The notes under the pieces are model-generated. The model saw only the letters and a list, made by a program, of their open reading frames with translations. It had not been told where the DNA came from and searched no databases. A stretch of DNA of 64,000 nt, from IMG/VR virus record IMGVR_UViG_3300009503_000022, positions 46,356-110,355 of that record; one strand, given 5' to 3'. Positions 1 through 7,584 of this stretch are shown one piece after another. The translations under genes and the position numbers were made by a program. Source of the stretch: a virus. Positions within the stretch are counted from its first letter, which is position 1; each line of letters starts with the position of its first letter.

Positions 1-195
1 TTCTCCGATTTTACAATTTTTCCACCACATCTAATTACATTACCATCTTTATCAACAACTAATTTTTTAATTCTAAAATTTATTCTATTTTTCGTAACAT
101 ATAATTTCAAATCTTGAATAAAATTAACAAGCTCTTCATCACAATAAACTTGTATTTTCAGGATTACCATCTATTTCTATTTTCCAAATACTCAT
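1..195 (-). CDS. Partial small protein of unknown function, apparently frameshifted
   Basis: The gene runs off the left edge, so only the N-terminal part is visible. The best start is the ATG at 195, preceded by a strong AAGGAG site, but that frame meets TGA TGA after 18 codons (begins MSIWKIEIDGNPEN). From about position 158 the reading stays open to the edge in the +1 frame (KIQVYCDEELVNFIQD, later DKDGNVIRCGGK). An ATG at 170 lies in that second frame but has no good ribosome site. The two halves read like one protein. An assembly indel, a true frameshift or a start at 170 all fit. I do not recognise the family. Confidence 0.45.
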
Positions 196-211
196 ATTTA
201 CTCCTTTTAAT

Positions 212-251
212 AACAAAAAAAAGTAGAAAATTAATGGTCGCATCAATTTTC
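212..251 (-). terminator. Probable rho-independent terminator
   Basis: On the minus strand a hairpin (7-bp GAAAATT/AATTTTC stem, one mismatch, 3 more pairs, GCGA-type loop; 226-251) is followed by TAC and an eight-T run (215-222). It lies below the structural gene cluster and just above the next gene start at 195. It probably ends the late transcript or attenuates the next gene. A T-rich stretch on the other side also allows plus-strand termination. Confidence 0.55.
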
Positions 252-454
252 GGCTCTTTTTTCTCTTTCTGCTCTTTTAAATAGTTATCTTCTCTCTACT
301 CTTTTTAATAATAATTATTTTTTCTCTATTCTTTTAATAATTATCTTCTCTCTCTACTAAATTATCTATTAGATCATGTACTTATCTTATTAGTATAATA
401 TAAATATATATATAATATATATAACGGAAGAGACGAAATCTGCGTTTTTAGCGC
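252..454. other. Non-coding, low-complexity spacer
   Basis: No convincing gene on either strand. The plus strand is a pyrimidine-rich run of ctctt/tctct and taataatt blocks up to about 360, so a minus-strand transcript would be GA-rich. The rest (361-430) is an AT-rich tata-type stretch. It could carry a promoter, but I cannot place boxes with confidence. Confidence 0.5.
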
Positions 455-840
455 AACGTATTTTTTTTAAATATTCAATAACTGCATAAAAGAACTTGAA
501 TAATACGAAAAGTGAGATCTTCATTTCTCAAATTTAAGATCTGCGTTTCTAATATAACGTATTTTTTTTAAATATTCAATAACTGCATAAAAGAACTTGA
601 ATAATACGAAAAGTGAGATCTTCATTTCTCAAATTTAAGATCTGCGTTTTTTGTTACTCGCGTTGCTTCTAAAAGTTAACTGCTGTATAAAGAATTTTTA
701 TAATTTAAAAGATGTGATTTTCATTTTTCGAAGACGAGACTTGTATTTTTATTGATCAACACTACGTTTAAATGTTAATAACTGTATAAATAATTCACAT
801 AATTAAAAAAATGTAATTTTTACTTTTTAAAAGATAAAAT
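455..840. repeat. Tandem ~101-bp direct repeats, two identical and two degenerate copies
   Basis: Positions 455-548 and 556-649 are identical over 94 bases with a period of 101. Two weaker copies follow, around 650-750 and 751-840, keeping the AACTG(C/T)(A/T)TAAA core and the T-rich blocks. A piece of a further copy (aaatctgcgttttt) precedes the first, near 436. Each good copy has an internal GAGA/TCTC inverted repeat and two AGATCT palindromes. No gene is present. The array sits between the lysis genes and a new gene. Possible roles are a replication origin, a regulatory array or a recombination site. Confidence 0.8.
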
Positions 841-846
841 TCACTT

Positions 847-1524
847 TTATTCATTTGTACTACCTTTAATATCGACTATTGTATAAAGAAATTTAGATTC
901 ATATATAACTTTAGGCGTAACCCTATCACTATCTACATTAATTGCGAATTTTCTACCAACAACAGATACACATTGATCTACAAGAGAAGAACAATTCAAA
1001 GCATTTTCTTTACCTCTATAAACTTTAAATCTATCTGCTATTTGCAATCCTTTATTTCTACCAAAAATTAAACATAACAAATACATTATTGCTAATCCAA
1101 TAAATTGCTTATAATCATATTTTTGTCCAACTAATTTATAAGCTGCTTTTTGAATTTTCATTTTTTCAGAAGAACTTAATGGAACTTTAAATCTACGAAT
1201 TACAATTCTATTCTCTTCATCAAAATATTTTCTTATATCTTGTTTTTTAATACCATCAGCTAAAGCTTCTACTATTTCTCCTTCTTTACTAGTAACTATA
1301 AAACAATGAGCAACTTTACTTTTATCTCCTACCATACTTTCAAAAAATTCTATTCCATCTGAAAACAAACCTGTACCATCAATTAAACCAACGTCACCAA
1401 TATCTAAATCTTTAAAAATAATATTCCAATTAGTTCTTTTTTTAAATAACCATTTTAATAAAAATATATATTTAATTTTACTCCATAATTTATCTAACAA
1501 ATCAAAAAATTTTTCTATTATCAT
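847..1524 (-). CDS. Permuted NlpC/P60-type (YiiX-like) cysteine hydrolase, probable lysis enzyme
   Basis: This 225-residue protein has the circularly permuted papain-like order. A GDVGLIDG strand comes first, then SKVAHCFIV with the catalytic-type His and EGEIVEALADGI. The nucleophile region NCSSLVDQC is near the C-terminus. Such enzymes cleave amide or ester bonds, often in peptidoglycan or lipids. A hydrophobic stretch lies near residues 15-30 and another between the His and Cys boxes, so it may associate with the membrane. The start is the ATG at 1524, preceded by AGGAGGT; an upstream in-frame ATG at 1596 lacks a site. It directly follows a holin-like pair, which suggests a role in lysis. 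Peptidoglycan as the substrate is inferred. Confidence 0.7.
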   Translation of the reverse strand: MIIEKFFDLLDKLWSKIKYIFLLKWLFKKRTNWNIIFKDLDIGDVGLIDGTGLFSDGIEFFESMVGDKSKVAHCFIVTSKEGEIVEALADGIKKQDIRKYFDEENRIVIRRFKVPLSSSEKMKIQKAAYKLVGQKYDYKQFIGLAIMYLLCLIFGRNKGLQIADRFKVYRGKENALNCSSLVDQCVSVVGRKFAINVDSDRVTPKVIYESKFLYTIVDIKGSTNE

Positions 1525-1525
1525 T

Positions 1526-1741
1526 TTACCTCCTACGAGTCTTCTTTTTATAATTATGATTATTTTCTCTCTTATAATTATTTTCATTAAAACCATTATT
1601 TTTAACTATAACAAGTAACGAATCTGCTTGTCTTTTAAATTCATATAAAACATTATTGTTTTTATGTCTAAAACGATCTTCTAAAAACAATACTAATAAA
1701 AGTATTATTGTTAAAATCAAAATTCCTATAATAGATATCAT
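1526..1741 (-). CDS. Small N-terminally anchored membrane protein, lysis accessory candidate
   Basis: A 71-residue protein with one strong transmembrane helix (about residues 2-20, ISIIGILILTIILLLVLF) followed by a charged, Asn/Lys-rich tail ending KKKTRRR. Its ATG overlaps the stop of the holin-like gene upstream (ATGA at 1738-1741), so translation is probably coupled. It ends just before the hydrolase gene. Position and topology fit an antiholin- or inner-spanin-like accessory, but no family is recognisable. Confidence 0.6.
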   Translation of the reverse strand: MISIIGILILTIILLLVLFLEDRFRHKNNNVLYEFKRQADSLLVIVKNNGFNENNYKRENNHNYKKKTRRR

Positions 1742-1914
1742 TTTTTACCCCTACCATTTCTTTCTAATATAATTTTAATAGTTGTTAAAGTAGTATTAAC
1801 TTCACTTAAAACATTTGTCATTTCTTTTAAACGTCTTTCATATCTCCATAATAAAAAAATAGCTACTGCTATTGGAAAACCTACTTGCTGTATTAAAGTA
1901 GTTAAATCTGACAT
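1738..1914 (-). CDS. YvrJ-family small holin-like membrane protein
   Basis: A 58-residue ORF: MSDLTTLIQQVGFPIAVAIF, then LLWRYERRLKEM and a short amphipathic tail. This is the pattern of the YvrJ family: short N-terminus, VGFPIAVA helix, then a charged coiled tail. These are small holin-like proteins, often phage encoded. The single transmembrane helix (about residues 10-24) precedes a basic patch. The start has a GAGAGG site, and its stop overlaps the next gene. It heads a three-gene cassette with a membrane protein and a hydrolase, so it is the best candidate for the pore-forming step of lysis. The pore activity itself is inferred. Confidence 0.7.
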   Translation of the reverse strand: MSDLTTLIQQVGFPIAVAIFLLWRYERRLKEMTNVLSEVNTTLTTIKIILERNGRGKK

Positions 1915-1944
1915 ATTATTTACGCCTCTCTTTCAAATAAATTT

Positions 1945-2541
1945 TTACAATATAAACTCAGCTATTACAATAAATTTTCTAGCGCTTCCTGCTGCTTTAT
2001 AATACGTACATTTAACTTTACAACCAACGGGTATTTTCCCTGCTCCTGTTCCTTCAAACCATTGTATTGGAAGCGATCCATAAAGAGAAATTGTTTCGCC
2101 ATATTTTGTTAACATCGCACTATCATCTGCAAGCCAAATTTCGAATTCAACATAATCGCCCCATTGCGCATCAATACATATAGGTAAAACTTTATTTATA
2201 TAAACATCAACATCAAAAACCCATTCACAACTTTTTTGTGTTTCTTCAGAAGTCATTTCAATTGTTCTACCAATAAATTTTGATTGACCTACTGTATTAG
2301 TATAAATAAGTGGTTGATTAGCAATTGGTTTGTAATTTGTTTCAAAATCATCTTTATTAGCTTGTTCTACTTCAGGATCTGATGCTAAATTAACATCTTT
2401 ATAAATAGAAGTATTATACTTTACTGTATTATCAATTGCAAAAATATTATATTGTTTTGCATTTTCTGTATATTGCCATAACAATTTTTTACTATTAACT
2501 ACATCTTTAAAATATGTATAATTCAAATCTATTTCAAACAT
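1945..2541 (-). CDS. Putative virion protein of unknown function
   Basis: A 198-residue soluble protein without signal peptide or membrane segments, rich in aromatic and beta-favouring residues. The C-terminal half (WGDYVEFEIWLADDS, then GAGKIPVGCKVKCTYYKAA) looks like a beta sandwich. It ends the fibre/adhesin gene series and directly precedes the lysis cassette. Its last residues (KFIVIAEFIL) are hydrophobic, as often seen in beta-rich fibre-tip proteins. Role in the tail or adhesin complex is inferred from position only. Confidence 0.55.
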   Translation of the reverse strand: MFEIDLNYTYFKDVVNSKKLLWQYTENAKQYNIFAIDNTVKYNTSIYKDVNLASDPEVEQANKDDFETNYKPIANQPLIYTNTVGQSKFIGRTIEMTSEETQKSCEWVFDVDVYINKVLPICIDAQWGDYVEFEIWLADDSAMLTKYGETISLYGSLPIQWFEGTGAGKIPVGCKVKCTYYKAAGSARKFIVIAEFIL

Positions 2542-2542
2542 T

Positions 2543-3565
2543 TTAAATAGTTACCTCCCTACCATTTAAACCAACTTCATAATTTTTATCTCCTGTATCT
2601 AAATTAGTTACATAAAAATTAATGAGACTATTAGCATTAACAGGTACGCTCGTAGGAAATAAATGTTGATGAGGAAAATAAGCATCACTATAAAAAAAAT
2701 CTATTATCGAACTCGTACCTGCAACAATACCTTGCAAATTATCAATTTTAATATCAACATTTTTCTTTAAATCAACATTTTCTAATATTTTAATTTCTAT
2801 CTTAGAAATTGCTGTTCTATCAAAAGTTGTTATTTCATTCAAATTAAAAATTAATGTTGTCCAAGATGACGGATTAATATTAACATCTGTAAATTGATAA
2901 GAATTTGCGCCTTGAGTAAGTTTAATAGCAATAGATACATTAGGATTTAACGGATCACCTTTTGCGTCTATTTTAAGTAAATCATAGCTAGACCAATCTA
3001 CTGTTGGAGAATAAATTTTTGTTATTACAGCATCTGTCTGAATACCTTTATCTTGAAACTTACAAGTTAATTTAAACGAATAAGAACCTTGAGTATGATC
3101 TGTATCTAAATTCCAAGACGTAATTCTAGCAGATTTAGACCATCCTGTTAAACTTTCAAAATCTTCTAATAATGTCTGAACTTCTTCAGAATCATTATAA
3201 GTTTCTAATTCATAAAATCCTTTACCTGTACCTGAACCATCCCAAGCTGTCAAATACCATTTTTTACCAGCAGGAACTCTAATTTGATAAACTAACGCTC
3301 TTGTTCCTGCTGTTACTATTGTATTCTTTTTTGGTTTACTTTCAGTTACATCAGAAATATCACTAAATTGCACTGGATTAGCAATTGTAATCTGTCCACC
3401 TAACGTAGTTAAAATATCTTCTAAAATTAGTTTATTTTTAATATCGTGAGTTAATAATTCTTTATCACTAGATACATCTGCACTATAATATTCTCCAGTT
3501 TGTGGATCTATAGTTTTTCCTTTAAGTCTTACATCTATGTCACCTTTTTCTTCTATATCTGCCAT
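2543..3565 (-). CDS. Putative tail-associated protein with a carbohydrate-binding-type beta sandwich
   Basis: A 340-residue protein. Residues about 125-285 (begins EDFESLTGWSKSA; includes TQGSYSFKLTCKF, VDWSSYDLLKIDAKG and KIDNLQGI near the end) have the layout of CBM11-like jelly-roll modules found in glycanases and fibres. The N-terminus (MADIEEKGDIDVRLKG) resembles the MAD-starts of several neighbouring virion genes. It follows a GAGGAAG site. A glycan-binding role at the cell surface is inferred from the fold pattern; no catalytic motif is visible. Confidence 0.6.
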   Translation of the reverse strand: MADIEEKGDIDVRLKGKTIDPQTGEYYSADVSSDKELLTHDIKNKLILEDILTTLGGQITIANPVQFSDISDVTESKPKKNTIVTAGTRALVYQIRVPAGKKWYLTAWDGSGTGKGFYELETYNDSEEVQTLLEDFESLTGWSKSARITSWNLDTDHTQGSYSFKLTCKFQDKGIQTDAVITKIYSPTVDWSSYDLLKIDAKGDPLNPNVSIAIKLTQGANSYQFTDVNINPSSWTTLIFNLNEITTFDRTAISKIEIKILENVDLKKNVDIKIDNLQGIVAGTSSIIDFFYSDAYFPHQHLFPTSVPVNANSLINFYVTNLDTGDKNYEVGLNGREVTI

Positions 3566-3566
3566 T

Positions 3567-3788
3567 TCACTTCCTCGCTTTTAATAATTCTTTAATTGCT
3601 TTTAATTCATTTAATATCTGCAACGATATGTTACGATGATTTTCCATAAGTTTAATCATTACTAACTCTATATTACCTCTTATTACTTCTACTCTATTTT
3701 CATCTTTATTTTCTGTTTGCTTAACAGATTGCGTTTGTTCATTTTCAGAAACAATTTTTCCTTTCTTATTTTTTATCAAATCAGTCAT
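3567..3788 (-). CDS. Small coiled-coil protein, unknown
   Basis: A 73-residue, highly charged protein. The N-terminal half is rich in Lys/Glu/Gln and the C-terminal half is predicted helical (MIKLMENHRNISLQILNELK). It starts after GGAGGATAAATATG and is separated by one base from the next gene. It is in the fibre region, so it may be a trimerising or assembly helper. No family recognised. Confidence 0.55.
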   Translation of the reverse strand: MTDLIKNKKGKIVSENEQTQSVKQTENKDENRVEVIRGNIELVMIKLMENHRNISLQILNELKAIKELLKARK

Positions 3789-3832
3789 ATTTATCCTCCA
3801 TTTTTAAATTCTCTTAAATTTAATAATTTTTA

Positions 3833-4768
3833 TTATACTTCACTACCCATAATAGTAGAATAAACATCTTGCGATTGACCTTCTCTATTTTTTCTTATAA
3901 TTCTAATTTGTTCTGACCCACCTGCTTCAGTAATTTCTATAGGAGGATCGAATTCAAATATACAATTTGGATTTGCCATAGTTGTAAATTGAACTGCTTT
4001 AGTTACAAGACTTGACTCAGGTCCAACTTGAACTTCCCATTTACCAGCACCAGAAGCTGAACATATAATTCTAGTTAACAAAAATGTTTTACCTGATGTT
4101 ACAAGACGAATATGATTACTTGTAGATCCCCCTGGAACATTAACAGCAGTATTATAATCACTTACTTCTGTTCCAGATACGTGTTTAACTACATATACAT
4201 AAATAGGATTTGTTTCACTATTAGGATTAGAATCTTTAGAAATTTTAATTGCCGATAAACTTTGCTCTGCAATATCTACTTTTGCAGATCCACTACTAGT
4301 TATTTCTAATCTATTAGCATCATTTGAACCCGTCATTCTAACAAGTATTTTTCTATCAAGCGTCATTCTAGGAATACCAATATCGCCTTCATTAACACTA
4401 TCAGGAGTAGTTTCATCGGCTAAAAATCCTATCGCATTTAATGTATCTGTTTCAATAGTAAATGCACTATCGTCTTTATAAGATTTTAAAGAAATTTGTA
4501 ATCTACCATTTTCGTCTGTCAATAATGGAGTTGCATCTCCATCCGAATATGTTGTTGGATTTGCTTCATATTTACCTGCAATAGCCAATGCAGTTGGAGT
4601 TGCTCCATAAGCACTATTTATTACTACAAAATCTAATGCATTAGTTTCATCTGTTATTTCAACATATATCGGATTATTTAAAGCATTTGCATTTAAATCT
4701 TTTGAAATCTTTACAGAATTCCCTTCGGATATACTATGTATTGGTAACGAAGCATTTTGATCTGCCAT
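3833..4768 (-). CDS. Putative fibre/adhesin subunit
   Basis: A 311-residue beta-rich protein. It begins MADQNASLPIHSISEGNSVK and contains repeated short pieces of the type KISKDLNANALNNPIYVEI / KISKDSNPNSETNPIYVYV (about residues 20-34 and 175-192). The C-terminal domain ends QSQDVYSTIMGSEV, matching the end of the 5000-5899 gene product (NRSFYATILGSR). The two therefore share a C-terminal domain. That domain looks like the small beta sandwich found at the tips of phage structural proteins. Confidence 0.6.
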   Translation of the reverse strand: MADQNASLPIHSISEGNSVKISKDLNANALNNPIYVEITDETNALDFVVINSAYGATPTALAIAGKYEANPTTYSDGDATPLLTDENGRLQISLKSYKDDSAFTIETDTLNAIGFLADETTPDSVNEGDIGIPRMTLDRKILVRMTGSNDANRLEITSSGSAKVDIAEQSLSAIKISKDSNPNSETNPIYVYVVKHVSGTEVSDYNTAVNVPGGSTSNHIRLVTSGKTFLLTRIICSASGAGKWEVQVGPESSLVTKAVQFTTMANPNCIFEFDPPIEITEAGGSEQIRIIRKNREGQSQDVYSTIMGSEV

Positions 4769-4785
4769 ATTTTAACCCTCCCTTT

Positions 4786-4983
4786 TTAAGCCTTAAGTGA
4801 ATTTATCTCTTCTAAAGATTTCTTCAAACTTTCAATTTCATTATTGATTTTTATTTTTTCATCTTCTATTTCTAATATTCTTAACTCTAATTGTTGTATT
4901 CTTAACAATATTCTACTTTTTTCAACTTCTTTTCTTTTCTCTAATATTTTCATACTCGTCTCCTTATCTCCTATATCTGCCAT
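4786..4983 (-). CDS. Small coiled-coil protein
   Basis: A 65-residue protein, almost entirely predicted coiled coil (LRIQQLELRILEIEDEKIK, then NNEIESLKKSLEEI). It lies between two paralogous fibre genes and starts after GGAGGTAATT. It could trimerise or chaperone the neighbouring fibre proteins. No recognised family. Confidence 0.55.
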   Translation of the reverse strand: MADIGDKETSMKILEKRKEVEKSRILLRIQQLELRILEIEDEKIKINNEIESLKKSLEEINSLKA

Positions 4984-4999
4984 TTTTTAATTACCTCCT

Positions 5000-5899
5000 T
5001 TATCTGCTACCAAGAATAGTAGCATAAAAACTTCTATTTCCCGGAGCATAATGTTTAACTTTAACTTCTACTGTATCACCTGTATTTATTATCAATGGTT
5101 TATAAAAATTATGTTCTATATTCATATTTGCGGCCGTAGATCTTTTACCAATAACTATATTATTATTAATATAAAGAAAATATTCACAAGCAAAAGTTCC
5201 TGTTCCTACTATTGAATCTAAATAAAATAATGACCCTGTATTAATATAACTTACAACAGTCGTCAATGTATTAGGTGCTACAGATAATGCTTCATCATAT
5301 ACTATTACATTCTGACTTGGTCTATCTTTTACACTTATTGTTTTAGTATTTAGTAAATCATATATACTATCTAAAATACTTTGTGAAACAGTATCTGGAT
5401 AATCTCCAGGAAAATTACTTACTGCTATACTACTAATCCAATTCTGTATTGATACTTTTATACTATCATTTAATTTATTTAAAATCGCGTCTAAAGTTTC
5501 TTCAGTTGCTGGATTTATCTGAATTCCATTTCTGTTCTTTAATGCACATAAACAAAGTAAATGATATTTACTATTTATTTGTTGTAAATTTAATAATCTA
5601 TTTTTACCAGTTTCATCTACTCCTAAAATATAAATACCTGCAGGATAAGGTTCTACTAAATCAGAATCTAATACAATATCTAATTTAATATTCGAATCGT
5701 CGTTATCTTCTAACTTTACAGCACCAATATTTATTTGACCTGCTTCTACAGTTGCTGATATATCTAAAGACCAAGATCCATCTGAATTTTTCTTACATTT
5801 TAACGGAATTATTTCTTTCGTACCATCTTCTTTAAGTACGTATGTCGTCAAAACAACTGGATACTGATCTGGAAAATTTTGTATTTGAGCATCTGGCAT
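5000..5899 (-). CDS. Putative fibre/adhesin subunit, paralogue of the 3833-4768 product
   Basis: A 299-residue protein. The middle has the widespread phage fibre motif NWISSIAVSNFPGDYP (about residues 155-170). The last ~100 residues form a beta sandwich ending in YATILGSR, shared with the neighbour. The N-terminal half (QYPVVLTTYVLKEDGTKEII, WSLDISATVEAGQI) is beta-rich. It is likely part of the baseplate/fibre assembly. No enzymatic motif is seen. Confidence 0.6.
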   Translation of the reverse strand: MPDAQIQNFPDQYPVVLTTYVLKEDGTKEIIPLKCKKNSDGSWSLDISATVEAGQINIGAVKLEDNDDSNIKLDIVLDSDLVEPYPAGIYILGVDETGKNRLLNLQQINSKYHLLCLCALKNRNGIQINPATEETLDAILNKLNDSIKVSIQNWISSIAVSNFPGDYPDTVSQSILDSIYDLLNTKTISVKDRPSQNVIVYDEALSVAPNTLTTVVSYINTGSLFYLDSIVGTGTFACEYFLYINNNIVIGKRSTAANMNIEHNFYKPLIINTGDTVEVKVKHYAPGNRSFYATILGSR

Positions 5900-5911
5900 T
5901 TAAATTCTCCT

Positions 5912-6583
5912 TTAAAATAATTCATAAATCGAAATTCCTAAACTTAAACCTAATCTATTTATAAAAGTTTTATCGGATAATAAATTATACGAAACTCCTG
6001 TATCTATTGAAATATTTTCTATTAAATTTAATTTCAATCCTAATTCTATATCTTGTGCTACAAAACCTTCAAATGGTAATAAAGTTGTATAAATATATCC
6101 TCCAAATAATTTATGCCCTTTAATTGTTTTAATATCTTTTTCTTTAGTAATTGTTGTATCATCTTCTTTTTTTGTTTCATCTCTTTTATCAGTAATAATA
6201 GTAGTAGAAACTGATGTCGTATTGGTTTTTGTAGCAATATCAGTTTTTATAACTGTCTTATCGTCAGCAGTTTTCTTTATTTCTTCTTTTATTAGTTTAC
6301 CTGTTATTGCGTCGTATGTTTTAATAATATCTTCTTTTGTTGATATATTTTTAAGAACATCTTGTTGTTTAGCTATTTCTTTCTTTAACTCTATTTTTGT
6401 ATTTGTCAGTTCCGTTTTAATTTGACTTATTTTATCATAAAAAGATTTAACAATTTTAGTATCTAATGTTTTTATTTCTTTTACTTCAGGTTGTTTAAAT
6501 AAAGCAAAAATCATAACAATAGTAACTATTAATGCATAAATTATTCCATATTTTATCCAAAATTCTTTTAATTTTTCAATCAT
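5912..6583 (-). CDS. Membrane-anchored coiled-coil protein with beta-rich C-terminus
   Basis: A 223-residue protein: a single transmembrane helix near residues 13-29 (GIIYALIVTIVMIFALF), a long helical stalk (about 40-110), a Thr/Lys-rich low-complexity linker (110-150) and a C-terminal stretch of alternating hydrophobic strands (KLFGGYIYTTLLPFEGFV... LSLGISIYELF). It sits just below the endolysin gene and a 43-residue ORF whose end supplies its AGGAGG site. Topology and position suggest a lysis or envelope-spanning accessory such as a spanin-like protein. That is inference. Confidence 0.5.
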   Translation of the reverse strand: MIEKLKEFWIKYGIIYALIVTIVMIFALFKQPEVKEIKTLDTKIVKSFYDKISQIKTELTNTKIELKKEIAKQQDVLKNISTKEDIIKTYDAITGKLIKEEIKKTADDKTVIKTDIATKTNTTSVSTTIITDKRDETKKEDDTTITKEKDIKTIKGHKLFGGYIYTTLLPFEGFVAQDIELGLKLNLIENISIDTGVSYNLLSDKTFINRLGLSLGISIYELF

Positions 6584-6587
6584 AAAT

Positions 6588-6719
6588 TCATCCTCCTTTT
6601 TTTTGAATTCTTAAAATTTTACCATTAATCATTTTTAAACCTTCAAAAGGTCTAATTGTTAAATGAACTTCCTTTTGTTTTTTATTATTATCTTTTACTT
6701 CTTGTTTTTCTTTTATCAT
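6588..6719 (-). CDS. Very small basic protein
   Basis: A 43-residue ORF (MIKEKQEVKDNNKKQKEVHL, then TIRPFEGLKMINGKILRIQ) whose ATG overlaps the stop of the endolysin gene (ATGA at 6716-6719). Its own last codons and stop overlap the AGGAGG site of the next gene. The tight overlaps on both sides support that it is translated. Function unknown. Confidence 0.55.
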   Translation of the reverse strand: MIKEKQEVKDNNKKQKEVHLTIRPFEGLKMINGKILRIQKKGG

Positions 6720-7570
6720 ATCATTAATTCCTCTGGAAAAAATTGTTTAAAACAATTATAAAGAGCTTCTTGAGCTTTAATATGAGGCGTATAACGATAC
6801 GCTGCCCAAGTAATAGCATTCTCTGGAATTATTACTTCTCCTTCTAAAGTAGTAATTGAAGTACCTGATTTCCATTCATTAAATCTATTATTTAAAGTCT
6901 GACAACAACCTACTATTTGATTCCTAAGACCATTAAATTTCGGAATAATAGTACCATCGTCATAATAACCAACACCACAAGCGCCATCTAAAGGATATTT
7001 AACTCTAATAGATTTATAAAATTTAACTTCATCAACACTTTTTTTAGTTAATAAACTCTGTTCCTTTTGAAGTTTAACTAAAATTATTTTTTGATTAATA
7101 TTTAAAGATTTACAAGTTTCGTTTATAATATCAGATACAGTAAAAAAGAACGTTTCGAGACTTTTATAATAATCTTCTACATTCTGACCAACTGTTTTAC
7201 CATAAAGACTTGGCTTATCCCATAATTCTTTTAAAACATCATTTAAAGATTTACCAACAAAAGAATCACTCCAATATTGTTCTATAAATTCAGTAATACG
7301 ATAAGAATTAAATTTATAATCGTAAAGAAAACAACCTATCTGTTTTAAATAAGTTTTAACATCAAAATTATCTAAATAACCTCTTAAACAAGAATCTGGC
7401 AATATTTTGGTTTTAGAAAATTGAAACATTTTTAACTTTTCTCCTTCTATATCTTTATCATTTTTAATCTGATTATTTTCAGATAAAATTTGTATATTAT
7501 CTAATTGCTTTTCCGATGTTTTAAATAATATTTTAATTATTGTATTAATAAATTCAATTATAAATTTCAT
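6716..7570 (-). CDS. Lysozyme-like muralytic enzyme, probable endolysin
   Basis: A 284-residue protein. The C-terminal ~160 residues have a conserved lysozyme-like layout. A helix ending QKEQSLL carries the likely catalytic Glu. GACGVGYYDDGT, a GLRNQIVGCCQTL helix and finally NAITWAAYRYTPH follow. This matches a family of phage and Gram-positive muramidase/transglycosylase-type domains. The N-terminal ~60 residues begin with a hydrophobic MKFIIEFINTIIKILF segment that could be a signal-arrest anchor. The start is the ATG at 7570 with an AAGGAAT site; a longer frame to 7615 would overlap the upstream gene. It is embedded among fibre genes, so a virion-associated role is also possible. Confidence 0.6.
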   Translation of the reverse strand: MKFIIEFINTIIKILFKTSEKQLDNIQILSENNQIKNDKDIEGEKLKMFQFSKTKILPDSCLRGYLDNFDVKTYLKQIGCFLYDYKFNSYRITEFIEQYWSDSFVGKSLNDVLKELWDKPSLYGKTVGQNVEDYYKSLETFFFTVSDIINETCKSLNINQKIILVKLQKEQSLLTKKSVDEVKFYKSIRVKYPLDGACGVGYYDDGTIIPKFNGLRNQIVGCCQTLNNRFNEWKSGTSITTLEGEVIIPENAITWAAYRYTPHIKAQEALYNCFKQFFPEELMI

Positions 7571-7584
7571 TAAATTATTCCTTT

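Noticed and set aside
455-840. CRISPR array
   Set aside because: Repeats are ~101 bp, contiguous and without unique spacers of constant size; no cas genes nearby.
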